DNA from: Paratinospora sagittata
Lineage: Eukaryota > Streptophyta > Magnoliopsida > Ranunculales > Menispermaceae
Reading direction: 5' to 3'
Assembly (NCBI GenBank): GCA_035771175.1
Contig: CM069593.1
Location: 22,123,956-22,187,955 of the forward strand
DNA: 64,000 nt
The notes beneath the pieces were generated by a model. That model did no database searches. It was given only the letters and a program-made list of their open reading frames with translations, and was not told the origin of the DNA. A program made the position numbers and the translations under genes. Positions 36,177-47,544 of the stretch are shown one piece after another (the stretch's first letter is position 1; every line of letters starts with the position of its first letter).

Positions 36177-38122
36177 AGTCACCCAAGAGAGAGGGTGAAT
36201 TGGGTGTCTTGGCTAATTTAGTCAATTTTAATTTTTCTTATGTTATCCTTATTTCAGTTAAAACATTTGTTCAAATATATATTGTGCAAAAGATATATAC
36301 AAAAATTTAAATGCAAAGACACAATATTTTTACGCGGTTCGAAAATTTAATTTCCTAAGTCTATGCCTAGAGGAAAACCTCTATAAGATTCCACTATCTA
36401 AGATTTACTTTACCGGGTGTGAATCAAACCATTACAAATGCATTTTTACAAGTTCAGGACAAACTTATTATTTTACGGGCTAAGGATGAACTGTCTACTC
36501 CTTTTTACGGGATAAGGAAAAACATAATATCCTTTTATCGGACTAAGGATGAACCATTTAACCTTTTTTTAAGAGAAATAGTGAAACATAGCTTTATGAT
36601 TCCAAATAAGTGATTAAAAATCACCTAACTTGACTTGTTTCAATTAGAAACAAATCAAAAAAGCTAAACCATAAATGTTTGTTCCAAATCTTTGAAACAA
36701 TTACAACAAAGCTTAAATATTACAAGCCAATGGACACAAGATATAAAAGATAATGAAGCTCATGGATTGAAAAAAAACTTACAACCATATTCTTTTCGTG
36801 TATTCATATTGCTCATTTAAATAATGTTGAAAATATATGCATGATTGACGCAAAACTTGAAGCTCTAAAATCACAAAGATGATTTTTAATTCAAATGATC
36901 TCTTTGGGTGTTCTTGAAAATGAAAAGATGTGGAAGATGAAGTTTATTCTTTCATTTTCTCACAACAACACTTAAACTTAGAGAATTTTAAATTTTAAAA
37001 TCAAGCGGTCGTTTCCCTAAAAATTTAAGAGGTTTCTCTCAAAAAAATATTTCAAATTGGAGCTTGACTAGAAAATTCAAAAGAGAGAGAGAAGTAAAAT
37101 GCTTCAAATCAAATATATGTTTCTCAAAAACCAGAAAATCTATAAGTATGATTTCTCTCAAGAAAGAAATATTAAAAGCTCAGGAGATTTCACAAAGTAA
37201 GAAAAACAATTTGTAAAACCTTTTTCTTTCAAAATCATTTTTGAAAAAACTTGATTTTGTTTTGAAAATGAGGAGAACAAAATAAAAGCACAAGTTTCAA
37301 AGATTTTGCAAATTTTTTCTCAAAATGAGCAAAGGCACATATTTATGTATAAATATGTCAAAACAGTAGGAACCACAATCTAGGTGTAGAACCGTGTTTT
37401 ATGTTCAAAATGTGCATGAAAACAACTCTCTGTTTTCTTAATGGAAACACGTTTCTTAATGGAAATGCGTTTCTATTTGAATTCCCAAAAACTGCCAAAA
37501 CGCAAGAAATGCGTTTTTATATGCATTCCAGATAGTAGTATTCTGGAATTTTGGAAGAAACGTGTTTCTTTCCATGAAACATGTTTCTGCTTGATTTGGT
37601 GAAAATTTTCACCAAGTCTAAATAAGAAACGCGTTTCTGTATGACTTAGTAAGAAATTCACTAAGTTCAAACAGAAAACGCATTTCTTGTACAGGAAACG
37701 CGAACAAAAACATAAACTTGTTTTACTTAATTAATTTTGCAACCAAACAAGTTTTTTCGATCAAACAAGTCTAAAAACACTTAACAACACTGAATTTAAT
37801 CAAATTGAATAATGAACAAGTGTTAAACTCTTTTTTGATAAAAGTCAAGATTTTGACTAAATAAAAATTCAGTTTGACTTTGTAAAAACCACTCATTTTA
37901 AAATATGATGCATGCACGCAATGATTTAAAAATAAATTAGCAATATAGAGACAAAAAAAAATTATAATCTAATTCTACTTATACTTGTAAACTTTTATCC
38001 TTTATCATCTAGTCAACTCGTCCAAGTCTTGACTTTGACTTTGTTTGATCCACTTTTATCTTGTATTGCCATTTTTGACTTATTCTTGGTGTTGAAGCAT
38101 GTTCAATTCAACCACTAACATC
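36177..38122. mobile_element. Unclassified non-coding insertion (about 1.95 kb)
   Basis: It starts AGTCACCCAAGAGAGAGGGT and includes ACGCGGTTCG near 36335. Both phrases remind me of widespread non-coding plant repeats that I cannot name. ATGAT occurs at both borders (36172-36176, 38123-38127) and could be a target duplication, although a 5-bp match may be chance. The interior has ACGGG-rich repeats (36470-36545) and a palindrome cluster (37440-37705). No coding domain. Confidence 0.4.
37440..37705. repeat. Cluster of GAAACGCGTTTC-like palindromes
   Basis: Perfect palindromes are AGAAACGCGTTTCT (37625-37638) and GAAACATGTTTC (37576-37587). Near matches are AGAAACGTGTTTCT (37556-37569), AACACGTTTCTT (37446), GGAAATGCGTTTCT (37460), AGAAATGCGTTTTT (37505), GAAAACGCATTTCT (37673) and GGAAACGCG (37694). 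About eight copies lie in 260 bp. Confidence 0.8.
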
Positions 38123-38339
38123 ATGATTATATTGTTTATTAGCATCAAAACTCTTAGAAGAATTCTAAGTAGAAAACTATTTAAGTCAACAAAAACATCT
38201 TGTTTTCTTTGCAAATTTTGGAAAACCATTTTCTGGTTTCAACGAACCAAACGTATATTTCGTATTTTTCAAAATTTTAGATACATAAAACTTTATTCGA
38301 ATCATAAACCAACTGCAGCCTTAATTTTCAAAAAAATAA

Positions 38340-39470
38340 AAAACTCTTTTTTAGTTCTAATCCAATTATCTGAAGATAATGTATTCCTATTTATATTTTT
38401 ATACTAATATAATGAGAATTTTTGGGCAGCTGACAGTGAAGCCTTTTTTTTTACCTCAACTGCCCAAATTGCCCCTATTTATTATTTGTGAAAGAACTAA
38501 GTAAAACAATTGAAGAGGGTATTAAAGGGATTTTGTTATCCTACACTAAAGTGCTTATGATAAATATTCAATTCTTTTTGGCAAAAACAAAGAAAAAAAT
38601 TACTTTCCTCTAATTTTTCTCAACTAAACTACCCAATGCTATCAGTTTTATAACAATTGAAACGACCCAATGACCAACTATATTTGTGTATCTATCCAAA
38701 CAATCACAACTTTCCATATTTAAACTACATCCTTGTTCCCTCAAATATAATATTTGGTGTCTTATTGCCATGCGCCACTTCTTAATTTACAGTGAAACTC
38801 TTCAATTTAATCTTTCTTCGTTACATCAATCTCCCATCACTTTTATTATGTATTCCATAGATTATCAATTATTAATAAAAAAGATATTATTAAATTCACA
38901 TGCCCATCCATATGCTAGTAAAACATAAAAAATAATGAGTTAATTGTGTACAGTTGTAGTTAAAAACGAGAGAATAACATTTTACAGTTTAAACATAAAA
39001 CTATCCAAATGTTCTCAATCATAATAGTATAAACTATGAAAAATAAGAATAAAATTACAGTGGGTTAGTTTCTATGATTTAAATATGTTTTTATAAGTTT
39101 GTTTAACTACTTTTTTTTTTTTAATTTTATTTTACAAAAATATACTTGTGCAAGGCGTATTAAACGAACGAAAATGAATAGACAAGTTAACCTCATTGTT
39201 CGTGATTTGAACATAATTTTCTTTGTCCAAAAATTTGAAGACACGAAAATACATTTGCTTAGTAGTGGAAAGCCAATTTAAAAGGGGTTGTGGGTAAAGT
39301 CATTGTTTTTAGAGGGTACATTTAGAATTATATTTTTAAAAATTTTACTTATAAAACAACTTGTATATTTTAATCAAAACAATTTGTATTTAGAAAACAA
39401 TTAAAAATGTAAGGTTGTATCTAGTTAGTGATCTAAAAAACAAGAATTCAATTAGAGGTAGAAAACTCAT
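38340..39470. other. AT-rich intergenic DNA, no gene
   Basis: No coding family, RNA gene or clear element was recognised. Confidence 0.5.
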
Positions 39471-39473
39471 GAT

Positions 39474-39797
39474 GTGTTTAGTAGCCAAGAAAATTTTTCT
39501 TGAAAAAATATTATTTTATCGAGAAAATGTACTTGAAAAATTTTTATCGTGGTTGTTTGATTAGATATGAGAAAATCTATTCATGGTTGGTTATTTGTTA
39601 GTTATTCAATAAAATAATTGTAATTTCTTCAAATTAATTTTTTACCCGCTGAGAAAATGATGGGCCCAAGAATTTTTTTTTTATAATTTATTTCTCAACC
39701 CTTTTTGCCAAAAAAAAACACTTGAAAATAAAATTTTCTCAAAAAAATTATTATTTTTTCGAGAAAGTTTCTATTTTTTTACCTAACAAACACAGCC
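39474..39797. mobile_element. Foldback/MITE-like AT-rich inverted repeat
   Basis: The left part (GTGTTTAGTAGCCAAGAAAA, then CTTGAAAAAATATTATTTT) and the reverse complement of the right end (GTGTTTGTTAGGTAAAAAAA, then CTCGAAAAAATAATAATTTT) match over roughly 50 bp with mismatches. No clear target duplication. It may sit inside another old element spanning about 39412-39957. Confidence 0.4.
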
Positions 39798-39959
39798 TCA
39801 AGAAATGACTTTTATCGCCTTTTGAAAATAACCTATTTTCTTTATAAAACATTGAAAACTATTTTTAAATTCACTTAAACCAAATAGTTTTTTAATGTGT
39901 TTTAGATTTTTAAATATAAAAAACTATATCAAAATTACAAACCACGTTAACCCTAAAAA

Positions 39960-40915
39960 TTTGAACATTTATTTTTGAATTGTATCTTTATTTTTGAATT
40001 ACAAATTAAAGATGTAATAAAGAAATTGGGTTAAACTTAAATGCACAATAATCTATATTGACACAAAATATTGTTAGCCCGACAATTCGTTTTCGTAATC
40101 ACTAGTTCACTAGCGAGTCCCATCCTAAGGAGGGCTAAAGGGACCGGTATAAATCTCACATATCACTTAAAACATATGAAGCCATTAACTATGGCACAAT
40201 AATTTCTTTAAAGAGAATCGAATTATTACTAAATTAAGTGGTGATTTACTTTTACTTATTAAAAAATAGTTATTTTCTAGCATAAAAAAATAACTATTGC
40301 ATATTTAATTAACCTAGTTCATATTGCAAGGAGATTTTAGAATTTTTGTGTTGCCTATCCACTATCTAATACAACTATCTTCCTTTTCTTTTAGAGCTTG
40401 AAAAATCCATAATCTACAAAAGATTGAAAAAAAAAAAAAAAAACTTAACCTAAGCAAGCCCAATTTCAAAATTTTAAGCTATTTTAACATTTAACTAAAT
40501 GACAAAAAGGAATTTCATTTTTCAAACTATTCCTTCAACATATATATACAATAATAATATTTTTTCCAATGCACACACAGGAGACAGGTCAAGGCTACAA
40601 TTTAATTGACCTTGCCAAAAAATAATCAACTTACCTAAATAACTAATAAAAAAATACCCATGACATGAAAATGACAATTAAATAAAGGGTTCCAAAAAGA
40701 AAAAATAATTGAGTGCCGGAGCACTGCCCAGGTTTCTTCACTAAATAATTATTTGTACCTAAAGAGTCCACTAACTTTCTTGTAAAGGCAGAAGCCAAGC
40801 AACCTACAAACTCTTTTAGAATCTCAAATTTTAAAAAAATTAGTCTGGACACAAAAAGTAAAAAGACGCCGGCACTGAAAATCAATAAGATAACCAAAAC
40901 CCTATCTCTATCAAA
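39960..40915. other. AT-rich intergenic DNA upstream of EF-1alpha
   Basis: No gene recognised. Contains an A run near 40430-40443. Confidence 0.5.
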
Positions 40916-40919
40916 CCCA

Positions 40920-41288
40920 TTTTCCTTTGTGTTTAATCAGAACCGTCAGATTGGGACGAAAGCGATCCAATGGTTTCGTAATTAACGGCTTGTGATAAGG
41001 GGATATTACTCTTATAGCGGAAATACGGCTAAGCGTTGACAACAGCATCATCGGTGCTGACGTGGTAGAATTAGAATGGTTAAATCACGATCGACGGCAG
41101 AGATAAAACCTAGATTGGATCTCTCAAAACCAACGGAGGAGAAAGAAACCCTAATCGCTTGCAAAGTGGTGAGAGGGTTTTTAAGCCGAGGAGGGTCTCA
41201 TTTTTCATTTCCGCGACTTCTCTCCACAGTTTTGGTCGGCGAGAAAGCTTTTAGCGAAGCGATCTCGAGTTCCTTCTGTCGCTAAAGG
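40920..41288 (+). promoter_or_regulatory. EF-1alpha promoter and first (5'UTR) exon
   Basis: Relatively GC-rich. It has TGACGTGG (41057-41064), a possible TEF-box-like AGGGGATATTACTCTTA (40998-41014) and a telo box AAACCCTAA (41146-41154), the combination known from plant translation-elongation-factor promoters. A non-coding leader exon probably ends at 41288 with donor GG|GTGAGATT. The transcription start is not resolved. Confidence 0.6.
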
Positions 41289-42800
41289 GTGAGATTCTTG
41301 GTTATTCCTTCTGATTTAGGCATAGGGTTTAGTATTATTCATACTTTTCTTTGTTGTTTGTGTTTGATTTGAGATCCAGATCTTTCACTTCCTGTACTCG
41401 TTTTAGTGCTGCGGATTGTTTTTGTGAAAGGGACTTTTTTGTTTCTCTGATCTTGATATGTTTTGCGTGAGCTTGTTTGTGTTTAGATGTCAGTTTTTGT
41501 GTTGTTTTTTATTTATAAACCTAGTTCTTGATGTTTGTTTATGTGGTTGTTGTTGTTGCATGACGGCTTGCAGTGCTAGCAGATTTGATCGATTTGCTTC
41601 TGAAGAATTAAGTTTCTAGGAATTATTTGTACGTAGATTGGTGTTTTGATTTTTTGATTGTTTTTTTTGTTTGTTTACGTCGTAAATCTGAAGTTTCTAT
41701 GTTAAGGATGTTTACTATTATTTTTACACATGTATTTTTTTTTAATTAAAATTGATATTTGTCTTCTGATTATTTGTGTGTAGTTATTACTTCTGGATTT
41801 CTTCTTACTCCAAGTAATGTGTTTATTTTTTTTTTTTTTTTTGGGCTAGATCTACAGTGCAAGTCTATTTTATAAAATTACTTAGAATTGATTGTAGAAA
41901 TAATATGCAGTTTTTCTTTTTATCTTTTTTTTTTTGAATTCAAATTGGTTTTATGGTTAAGTTACATGTTGGTACGTGGTATTATTTCATTGTTATTTTG
42001 TTTCAAATATTGTTTGGTTTATTTGTATAAAATTCCCTGCAGGTTGAACTAACCTGCATTCCAGCAGTTCTACTGGTTGTAGTTGGGAATTTATATTTGT
42101 TTTTTATTTAATTTACTTAAATATAATTTGATTAATACTTTAATCTATTTATAATTTTTTTTCTTCATTTTGTAGAATCTTTATATATGCTGTATAGTGT
42201 TGATATCTTTTTTATGAAATTTTCTTATGATGCCTTGATGGTGAAATGGTAGACACGACGAGACACAAAATCTCGTGGAGGTTCGAATCCTCTTCAAGGC
42301 ATTACTCGTATTGCTCAATGAATGAGCCCAGCATGTTCCCTAACTAGGGTTGTTTTCTTTTAGCTGGATGTATTGTTTTTGATGCTTTGCATGAAAACTT
42401 CTCTCTTATTACAAATTTTTTGCCTTTTTGAAAAATCTATACTGGTTATAGTTGCATTCGTATGTGAGGAGACTGGGGGAATGCTGTTATGGTTATTTTG
42501 CTGCATCAATGATGTATAATGGTTTTCATTTCTGGTCTGATCTATACCTGCTGTAGCTACTGATTATATCGTAGTTATGGTATGTATAATTCAGTTGTCA
42601 AGAGAATGAATAATATGTTGTTGGAAAAAAGTTTGTGTATAATAGATACAGTTAAGCTTCTTATATTTAATGGAGTATTTTACACATATATTCATCTCTT
42701 TATTCTCTCTACAGGTCTCCAATTTTACTGTAAAATCATTTTGCTTCACATTCTGATCTTCTGCTTTTCTTGCAGCTTTCTGCTTTTGTTCTATTATCAG
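41289..42800 (+). other. Long 5'UTR intron of EF-1alpha
   Basis: About 1.5 kb, T-rich, starting GTGAGATTC and ending at TTATCAG just before AAAATGGG. An alternative acceptor is TTGCAG at 42774. Leader introns of this size are usual in plant EF-1alpha genes and often raise expression. A tRNA-Leu-like sequence lies inside. Confidence 0.7.
42232..42301 (+). pseudogene. trnL-CAA: Plastid-type tRNA-Leu(CAA) copy lacking its variable arm
   Basis: 70 nt. The acceptor arms GCCTTGA/TCAAGGC pair perfectly, the T arm GAGG-TTCGAAT-CCTC is perfect, and a D-arm TGGTGAAATGGTAGACACG is typical of plastid leucine tRNAs. The anticodon stem CGAGA/TCTCG encloses loop CACAAAA, giving anticodon CAA, but position 33 is A rather than the near-universal U. 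Compared with the plastid trnL-CAA I remember, the long class II variable arm (about 12 nt between two CGTG repeats) is missing. This is probably a nuclear copy of plastid DNA, and I judge it non-functional. It lies in the EF-1alpha leader intron. Confidence 0.75.
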
Positions 42801-42803
42801 AAA

Positions 42804-44240
42804 ATGGGTAAAGAGAAGGTTCATATCAACATTGTTGTTATTGGCCATGTCGACTCTGGCAAGTCGACCACTACTGGTCATTTGATTTACAAGCTTGGAG
42901 GAATTGACAAGCGTGTTATTGAGAGATTTGAAAAGGAGGCTGCTGAGATGAACAAGAGATCATTCAAGTATGCCTGGGTGCTTGACAAACTTAAGGCTGA
43001 GCGGGAGCGTGGTATCACTATTGATATTGCCTTGTGGAAGTTTGAGACCACCAAATACTACTGCACTGTCATTGATGCTCCTGGGCATCGTGACTTTATC
43101 AAGAACATGATTACCGGTACCTCCCAGGCTGACTGTGCTGTTCTCATCATCGACTCCACCACTGGTGGTTTTGAAGCTGGTATCTCTAAGGATGGGCAAA
43201 CCCGTGAGCATGCTCTGCTTGCCTTCACCCTTGGTGTCAAGCAGATGATCTGTTGCTGCAACAAGGTGAGTTTTGTTTTTAATGTTTTCCCCCTAGGCTA
43301 TTCTTATTCATGTAAAACCCAAAATATATTTATATTAATCTCCCATTTCATTATCATGTAGATGGATGCAACTACCCCAAAGTACTCCAAGGCCAGGTAT
43401 GATGAAATTGTTAAGGAAGTTTCTTCCTACTTGAAGAAGGTTGGCTACAACCCCGACAAAATCCCCTTCGTTCCTATCTCTGGTTTTGAAGGTGACAACA
43501 TGATTGAGAGGTCAACCAACCTTGACTGGTACAAGGGCCCTACACTTCTTGATGCCCTTGACCAGATCAACGAGCCTAAGAGGCCAACAGACAAGCCTCT
43601 CAGGCTTCCACTTCAGGATGTTTACAAGATTGGTGGTATTGGTACTGTCCCAGTGGGTCGTGTTGAGACTGGTGTCCTGAAGCCTGGTATGGTTGTTACC
43701 TTTGGCCCCACTGGACTGAGCACTGAAGTTAAGTCAGTTGAAATGCATCACGAGGCTCTCCAAGAGGCCCTACCCGGAGACAATGTTGGGTTCAATGTGA
43801 AGAACGTTGCTGTGAAGGATCTCAAGCGTGGTTTTGTTGCCTCCAACTCCAAGGATGATCCTGCCAGGGAAGCTGCTAACTTCACCTCCCAAGTTATCAT
43901 CATGAACCATCCAGGACAAATTGGAAATGGATATGCCCCAGTACTTGATTGCCACACCTCCCACATTGCTGTCAAATTTGCCGAGATTCTTACCAAGATT
44001 GACAGGCGATCTGGAAAGGAGCTCGAGAAGGAGCCCAAATTCTTGAAAAATGGTGATGCTGGGTTTGTGAAGATGATTCCAACCAAGCCCATGGTGGTGG
44101 AAACCTTCTCTGAATATCCTCTTGGTCGATTTGCCGTGAGGGACATGCGCCAGACTGTTGCTGTGGGAGTTATCAAGAGCGTGGAAAAGAAGGACCCAAG
44201 TGGAGCTAAGGTCACCAAGTCCGCTGCCAAGAAGAAGTGA
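42804..44240 (+). CDS. EF1A: Translation elongation factor EF-1alpha (eEF1A)
   Basis: Exons 42804-43265 and 43362-44240 give 446 residues, in line with plant eEF1A (about 447-449). The protein brings aminoacyl-tRNA to the ribosomal A site using GTP, in the cytosol. Visible GTPase motifs are GHVDSGKS (14-21, P-loop), the switch region RGITID, DAPGH (91-95) and NKMD (153-156). The single coding intron (GTGAGT..GTAG) falls between Lys154 and Met155, inside NKMD, at a position I recall as conserved in plant genes. Domains 2 and 3 follow ([17 protein letters not shown], then [12 protein letters not shown]). It ends with a Lys-rich tail (AAKKK). The start is fixed by the context AAAATGGGTAAAGAG. 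The reading frame is intact, with codons ending in C/G more often than in the neighbouring DNA, as expected for a highly expressed gene. Confidence 0.98.
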
Positions 44241-47200
44241 AACTGTGCATGAGAGGGAGGTAAGTAGTCGAAGTGAAGTATATTTTGGTTTTTATTTAGT
44301 GGGTCAGTTTTGGTCGAGCTTTTTAGTCTTGATGAATTAGAATTCCTTACTGTTCTGAGGATGAACATTCTGATCATAACGTGAGTGCTCTTTCGCCCTA
44401 CATGTTTTGATCAACTGTTCTCTTCTACTTCGTTTTCTTATTTTCTTCATTTTGTCTTTTGAATTATTCTTGTTATTTGAACTAGTTTGTTTGATACATT
44501 TGATTTGGATATTAAGTTGTTTTCTCGCATTTTTAAATGTATCAATTTTAGTTCGTTTTAATGTGGTGCTCCGGTCCGGTTATCTCTTCTGTAAGCGTCC
44601 AATTTATTTACATTCATTGGTGTCATCATCTCTCATTGTTCACGTGAGACAGGTTTTAGGTTTTTTATTTTTTTCGTTCCGCTTATCTATCTCTGCAAGT
44701 ATACTAATTAAATCTTAATCTTTATGTTTCTGTTGTGAAACGATCATACGTAGGCTAATCTGGGTCGCTTCTTTACTTCATCCGCGAAGATTGGCTCCAA
44801 ACACAGGTTTAGATGTATATTTTTTATCCAGGCATTTGAAGAATGATATTCTAAACTAAATTTTTATTAAATAATTAATTCAACTAAGTTTTTTTTTTTT
44901 TCGACTGCATAGGGTGGCGGCTATGAATGAATTTTTTGTTTCTTTTTTTTTTTTTAAATTATTTTAGATTTTCCTCTATTTTGATAATTTCTTTTAATTG
45001 AATCTCTTAATTGGATTATGTAAAGGTCTGATGTATGATTCTCCTTCATTTTATAAGTAATTTGGTTTATTTTTACCATTTTTTGAATATGGTTATTTTT
45101 AAATAATTATTTGAGCAAATATATATATTAATGTCAACATTCTTATTCCATGTAGCATATGGCTGGCTTAAGATGAGATGTGCTGATCATATAAGACTTT
45201 TGTAAGGACACCCACCTTGTTTGAACTTTATGGATCACATTCTCAAGAAGTCTAAATACTTAAAATCTTTATTATGTATTTCTGTTTCCCATTTGAATTG
45301 CATTTCATATATTTAATTTTAATCTTATTAATCATGAACTCCTTAAATTTTAGAGTTTCTCTTAAAACCTCAACTTAATATTTATTTTAAGATTTAGTTT
45401 TATTTATAAACACTAATATCATTATTTTTGGATTGGGTGTATATGACTCGAACTAACCTGTAGCCATGCACCACCAATAGCCATGGGACCAATGAGGAGA
45501 CTGAACCTAACCTCATGAGCTAGTAATGCAGTCTAAAGTTTCTTACATAAAAGGTCAAGAGGTTGGAGTAATTTCTATCCCTATTTTAATTAATGCTGTT
45601 GTTAAGTTTAGGTGGTTAATGCCACACTTTTATTCAACCACCCCATAATCGCAATGAGACGACACCTTCATCGTTTGTTTGTTATTTACGCATGGTTACG
45701 TGCATAATGATATTATAATGAAGATTCTTTTTATTATCATTGAAAATCTAAATTTGATTAAAGAAAAAGAAATTCAAAATTCAAAAATAAAAAATCAAAG
45801 CTTACTTGTTTTTGCTGCGCAGCACTATCACCTTTCTGCCACTCTATTATAAACAATCAAAGCTTCTTTTTTTTTTTTTTTTTCCCTCTCTGCTATGTCC
45901 ACAACGTATCTCCAAACCCTTTGTGGCATGAGATTTTTGTGGCAGTTCTCGTTTGAGACGAAAGTGAATGGTAGACCTTCTATATAAAAATGATCTTGTG
46001 ATTTAATTTATTTTTATTGAGCCAACCACCCGTGGTAAGAAACCCTTCTTTCTTAAGGTCATTGAATTCACCTAACTTCAAAACAAGTAGAACTCCTTCA
46101 CAAGATTATATTGAATCATGTTTATTTATTTATTTAATTTTTTTTACTTCGTTAATTTGGAGAAATTTATGAGGCTCACTTTGCTTTGAAATTCCCACCT
46201 CATAATAATTTTGGCTGGCCACCATGTTGGTCGAATTCTTACATTAGTACGACAAAACATACAACAAGCTACTAAAAGTAATGAAAAAATAATTTAAAAT
46301 ATTAATCTAACATAGTACACATCAAAGCCGAAAAAAAAAAAAACAATTTCATGTCTATCATGTCTATAAAATACCAATTACTACAAAATTTAGTCATTCC
46401 AGCTAAAGGGCATCTTTATATAAGGCGTTACTATATTTAGCTCACTAAATAATTGAAATGATTAAAATGTTGCACTATTGTGTAAAGAACGTTGACACAT
46501 GTACCAGTCAATATCTTAAATTAAAAAAAAAAAATCTTTCTTTTTAATTGTTAATCAATGATTTTAGATATTGGAATATATACATAAATATTATTTCTAT
46601 TTTGATTAACTTTTAAAACCATCATGTACATATTACAATACAGAAGATGTCGCAGTTCATAAATTTCAAATTTTGCACTTTTCTCCAATATATGGTAACA
46701 TCAATTTCCTTCAATCTACAACACTTGTATTGAGAGAAAGTGATTTACAACATCCAAGATGATTAAGACATCACTGTTGGTGAACTCACTCATTACTTAA
46801 CAGAAACAGCTTCCTAGCCAAGTCTCTTAAGCTATTTAGTTCCAAAACTCTTGATGCATTCTCAAGCAACTCAAAAAGGAATAAATAAATAAATCAAACG
46901 ACATGTAAAACATGGCTTTAATTAGTTTAATCAAACCTTTCTTGACATTGAAATTGGGTATGAGGTGGGCACCTTACTGTGAAGCTGACTTAACACCTAA
47001 TATATATATATTTCACTTCCTAATCCTCTGATTTTGATGACTTTAAAACATCATCTTCATCATGACCACACATCAAATTTTGTTTCCCAACTGCAACAGT
47101 AGTGTTAGTATAACACTATATTGATGTGTAGGTGAAGGGTGTCAATCTCAACAACAATTTGGTGTAGGCAACTCAAATAAAGTCCTCAAAAATATTTTTC

Positions 47201-47544
47201 TTCCTTTAAGTTCAAGGGAAGGCTTAGTGAAGCAAGCAATGGCTTTCCCTCTCACCTAATGTTTTTTGTTTTCTTTTTCACCATTTGAGAAGATCTTAAA
47301 CAATTGCCACTGCAGTCTTGAGTTAGCCAGTACCAATCTCGGGTACCCGTTATCTCCCGCCTTTTTTTTCAATGAGAATTCGACGCATCTTCTTCCAATC
47401 CTAATATAAATTTCTTAGTATATTCCAATGGTTTTCATGTCACTAACTCCAATCTAAGAATAATAGGACTTGAGTTTTTGAGTGACAGAATCAGAACTGC
47501 AAGAACTTCTGTTTTTCTTTTGTTTTTTTGAATTGCTTAGAGTG
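44241..47544. other. EF-1alpha 3'UTR, then intergenic DNA to IRX9
   Basis: The EF-1alpha 3'UTR probably occupies the first few hundred bases. The rest is AT-rich. A possible SINE head lies at 45425-45545. The last 500 bp upstream of IRX9 should contain its promoter, but I could not single out a convincing secondary-wall MYB or NAC site. Confidence 0.5.
45425..45545 (-). mobile_element. Possible SINE head (tRNA-like)
   Basis: On the minus strand, ACTAGCTCATGAGGTTAG resembles a Pol III A box and, about 65 bases later, GGTTAGTTCGAGTC matches the B-box consensus. Cloverleaf pairing is poor and the 3' end is undefined, so this is tentative. Confidence 0.35.

Larger units (their letters stand above)
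36085..38330. mobile_element. MITE-like element split by a larger insertion
   Basis: The left end GGTTGCGTTTGGTTCATGAT (36087-36106) and, on the other strand, the right end GGCTGCAGTTGGTTTATGAT (38325 inward) are matching inverted termini. Only about 280 bp of flank belongs to this element; the centre (36177-38122) appears to be a later insertion. No transposase is encoded. Confidence 0.45.

Noticed and set aside
37440..37705. CRISPR-like array
   Set aside because: The motifs are short palindromes with irregular spacing, the repeats are not of constant length, and the DNA is a plant nuclear genome.
43748..44377. 209-aa minus-strand frame opposite EF-1alpha
   Set aside because: Antisense shadow caused by the codon bias of EF-1alpha; no family match.
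47482..47544. Longer N-terminus of IRX9 from 47482
   Set aside because: The conserved family start MGS(F/L)ERSKKK is at 47545; the upstream 21 codons are hydrophobic leader sequence without counterpart in the family as I remember it.
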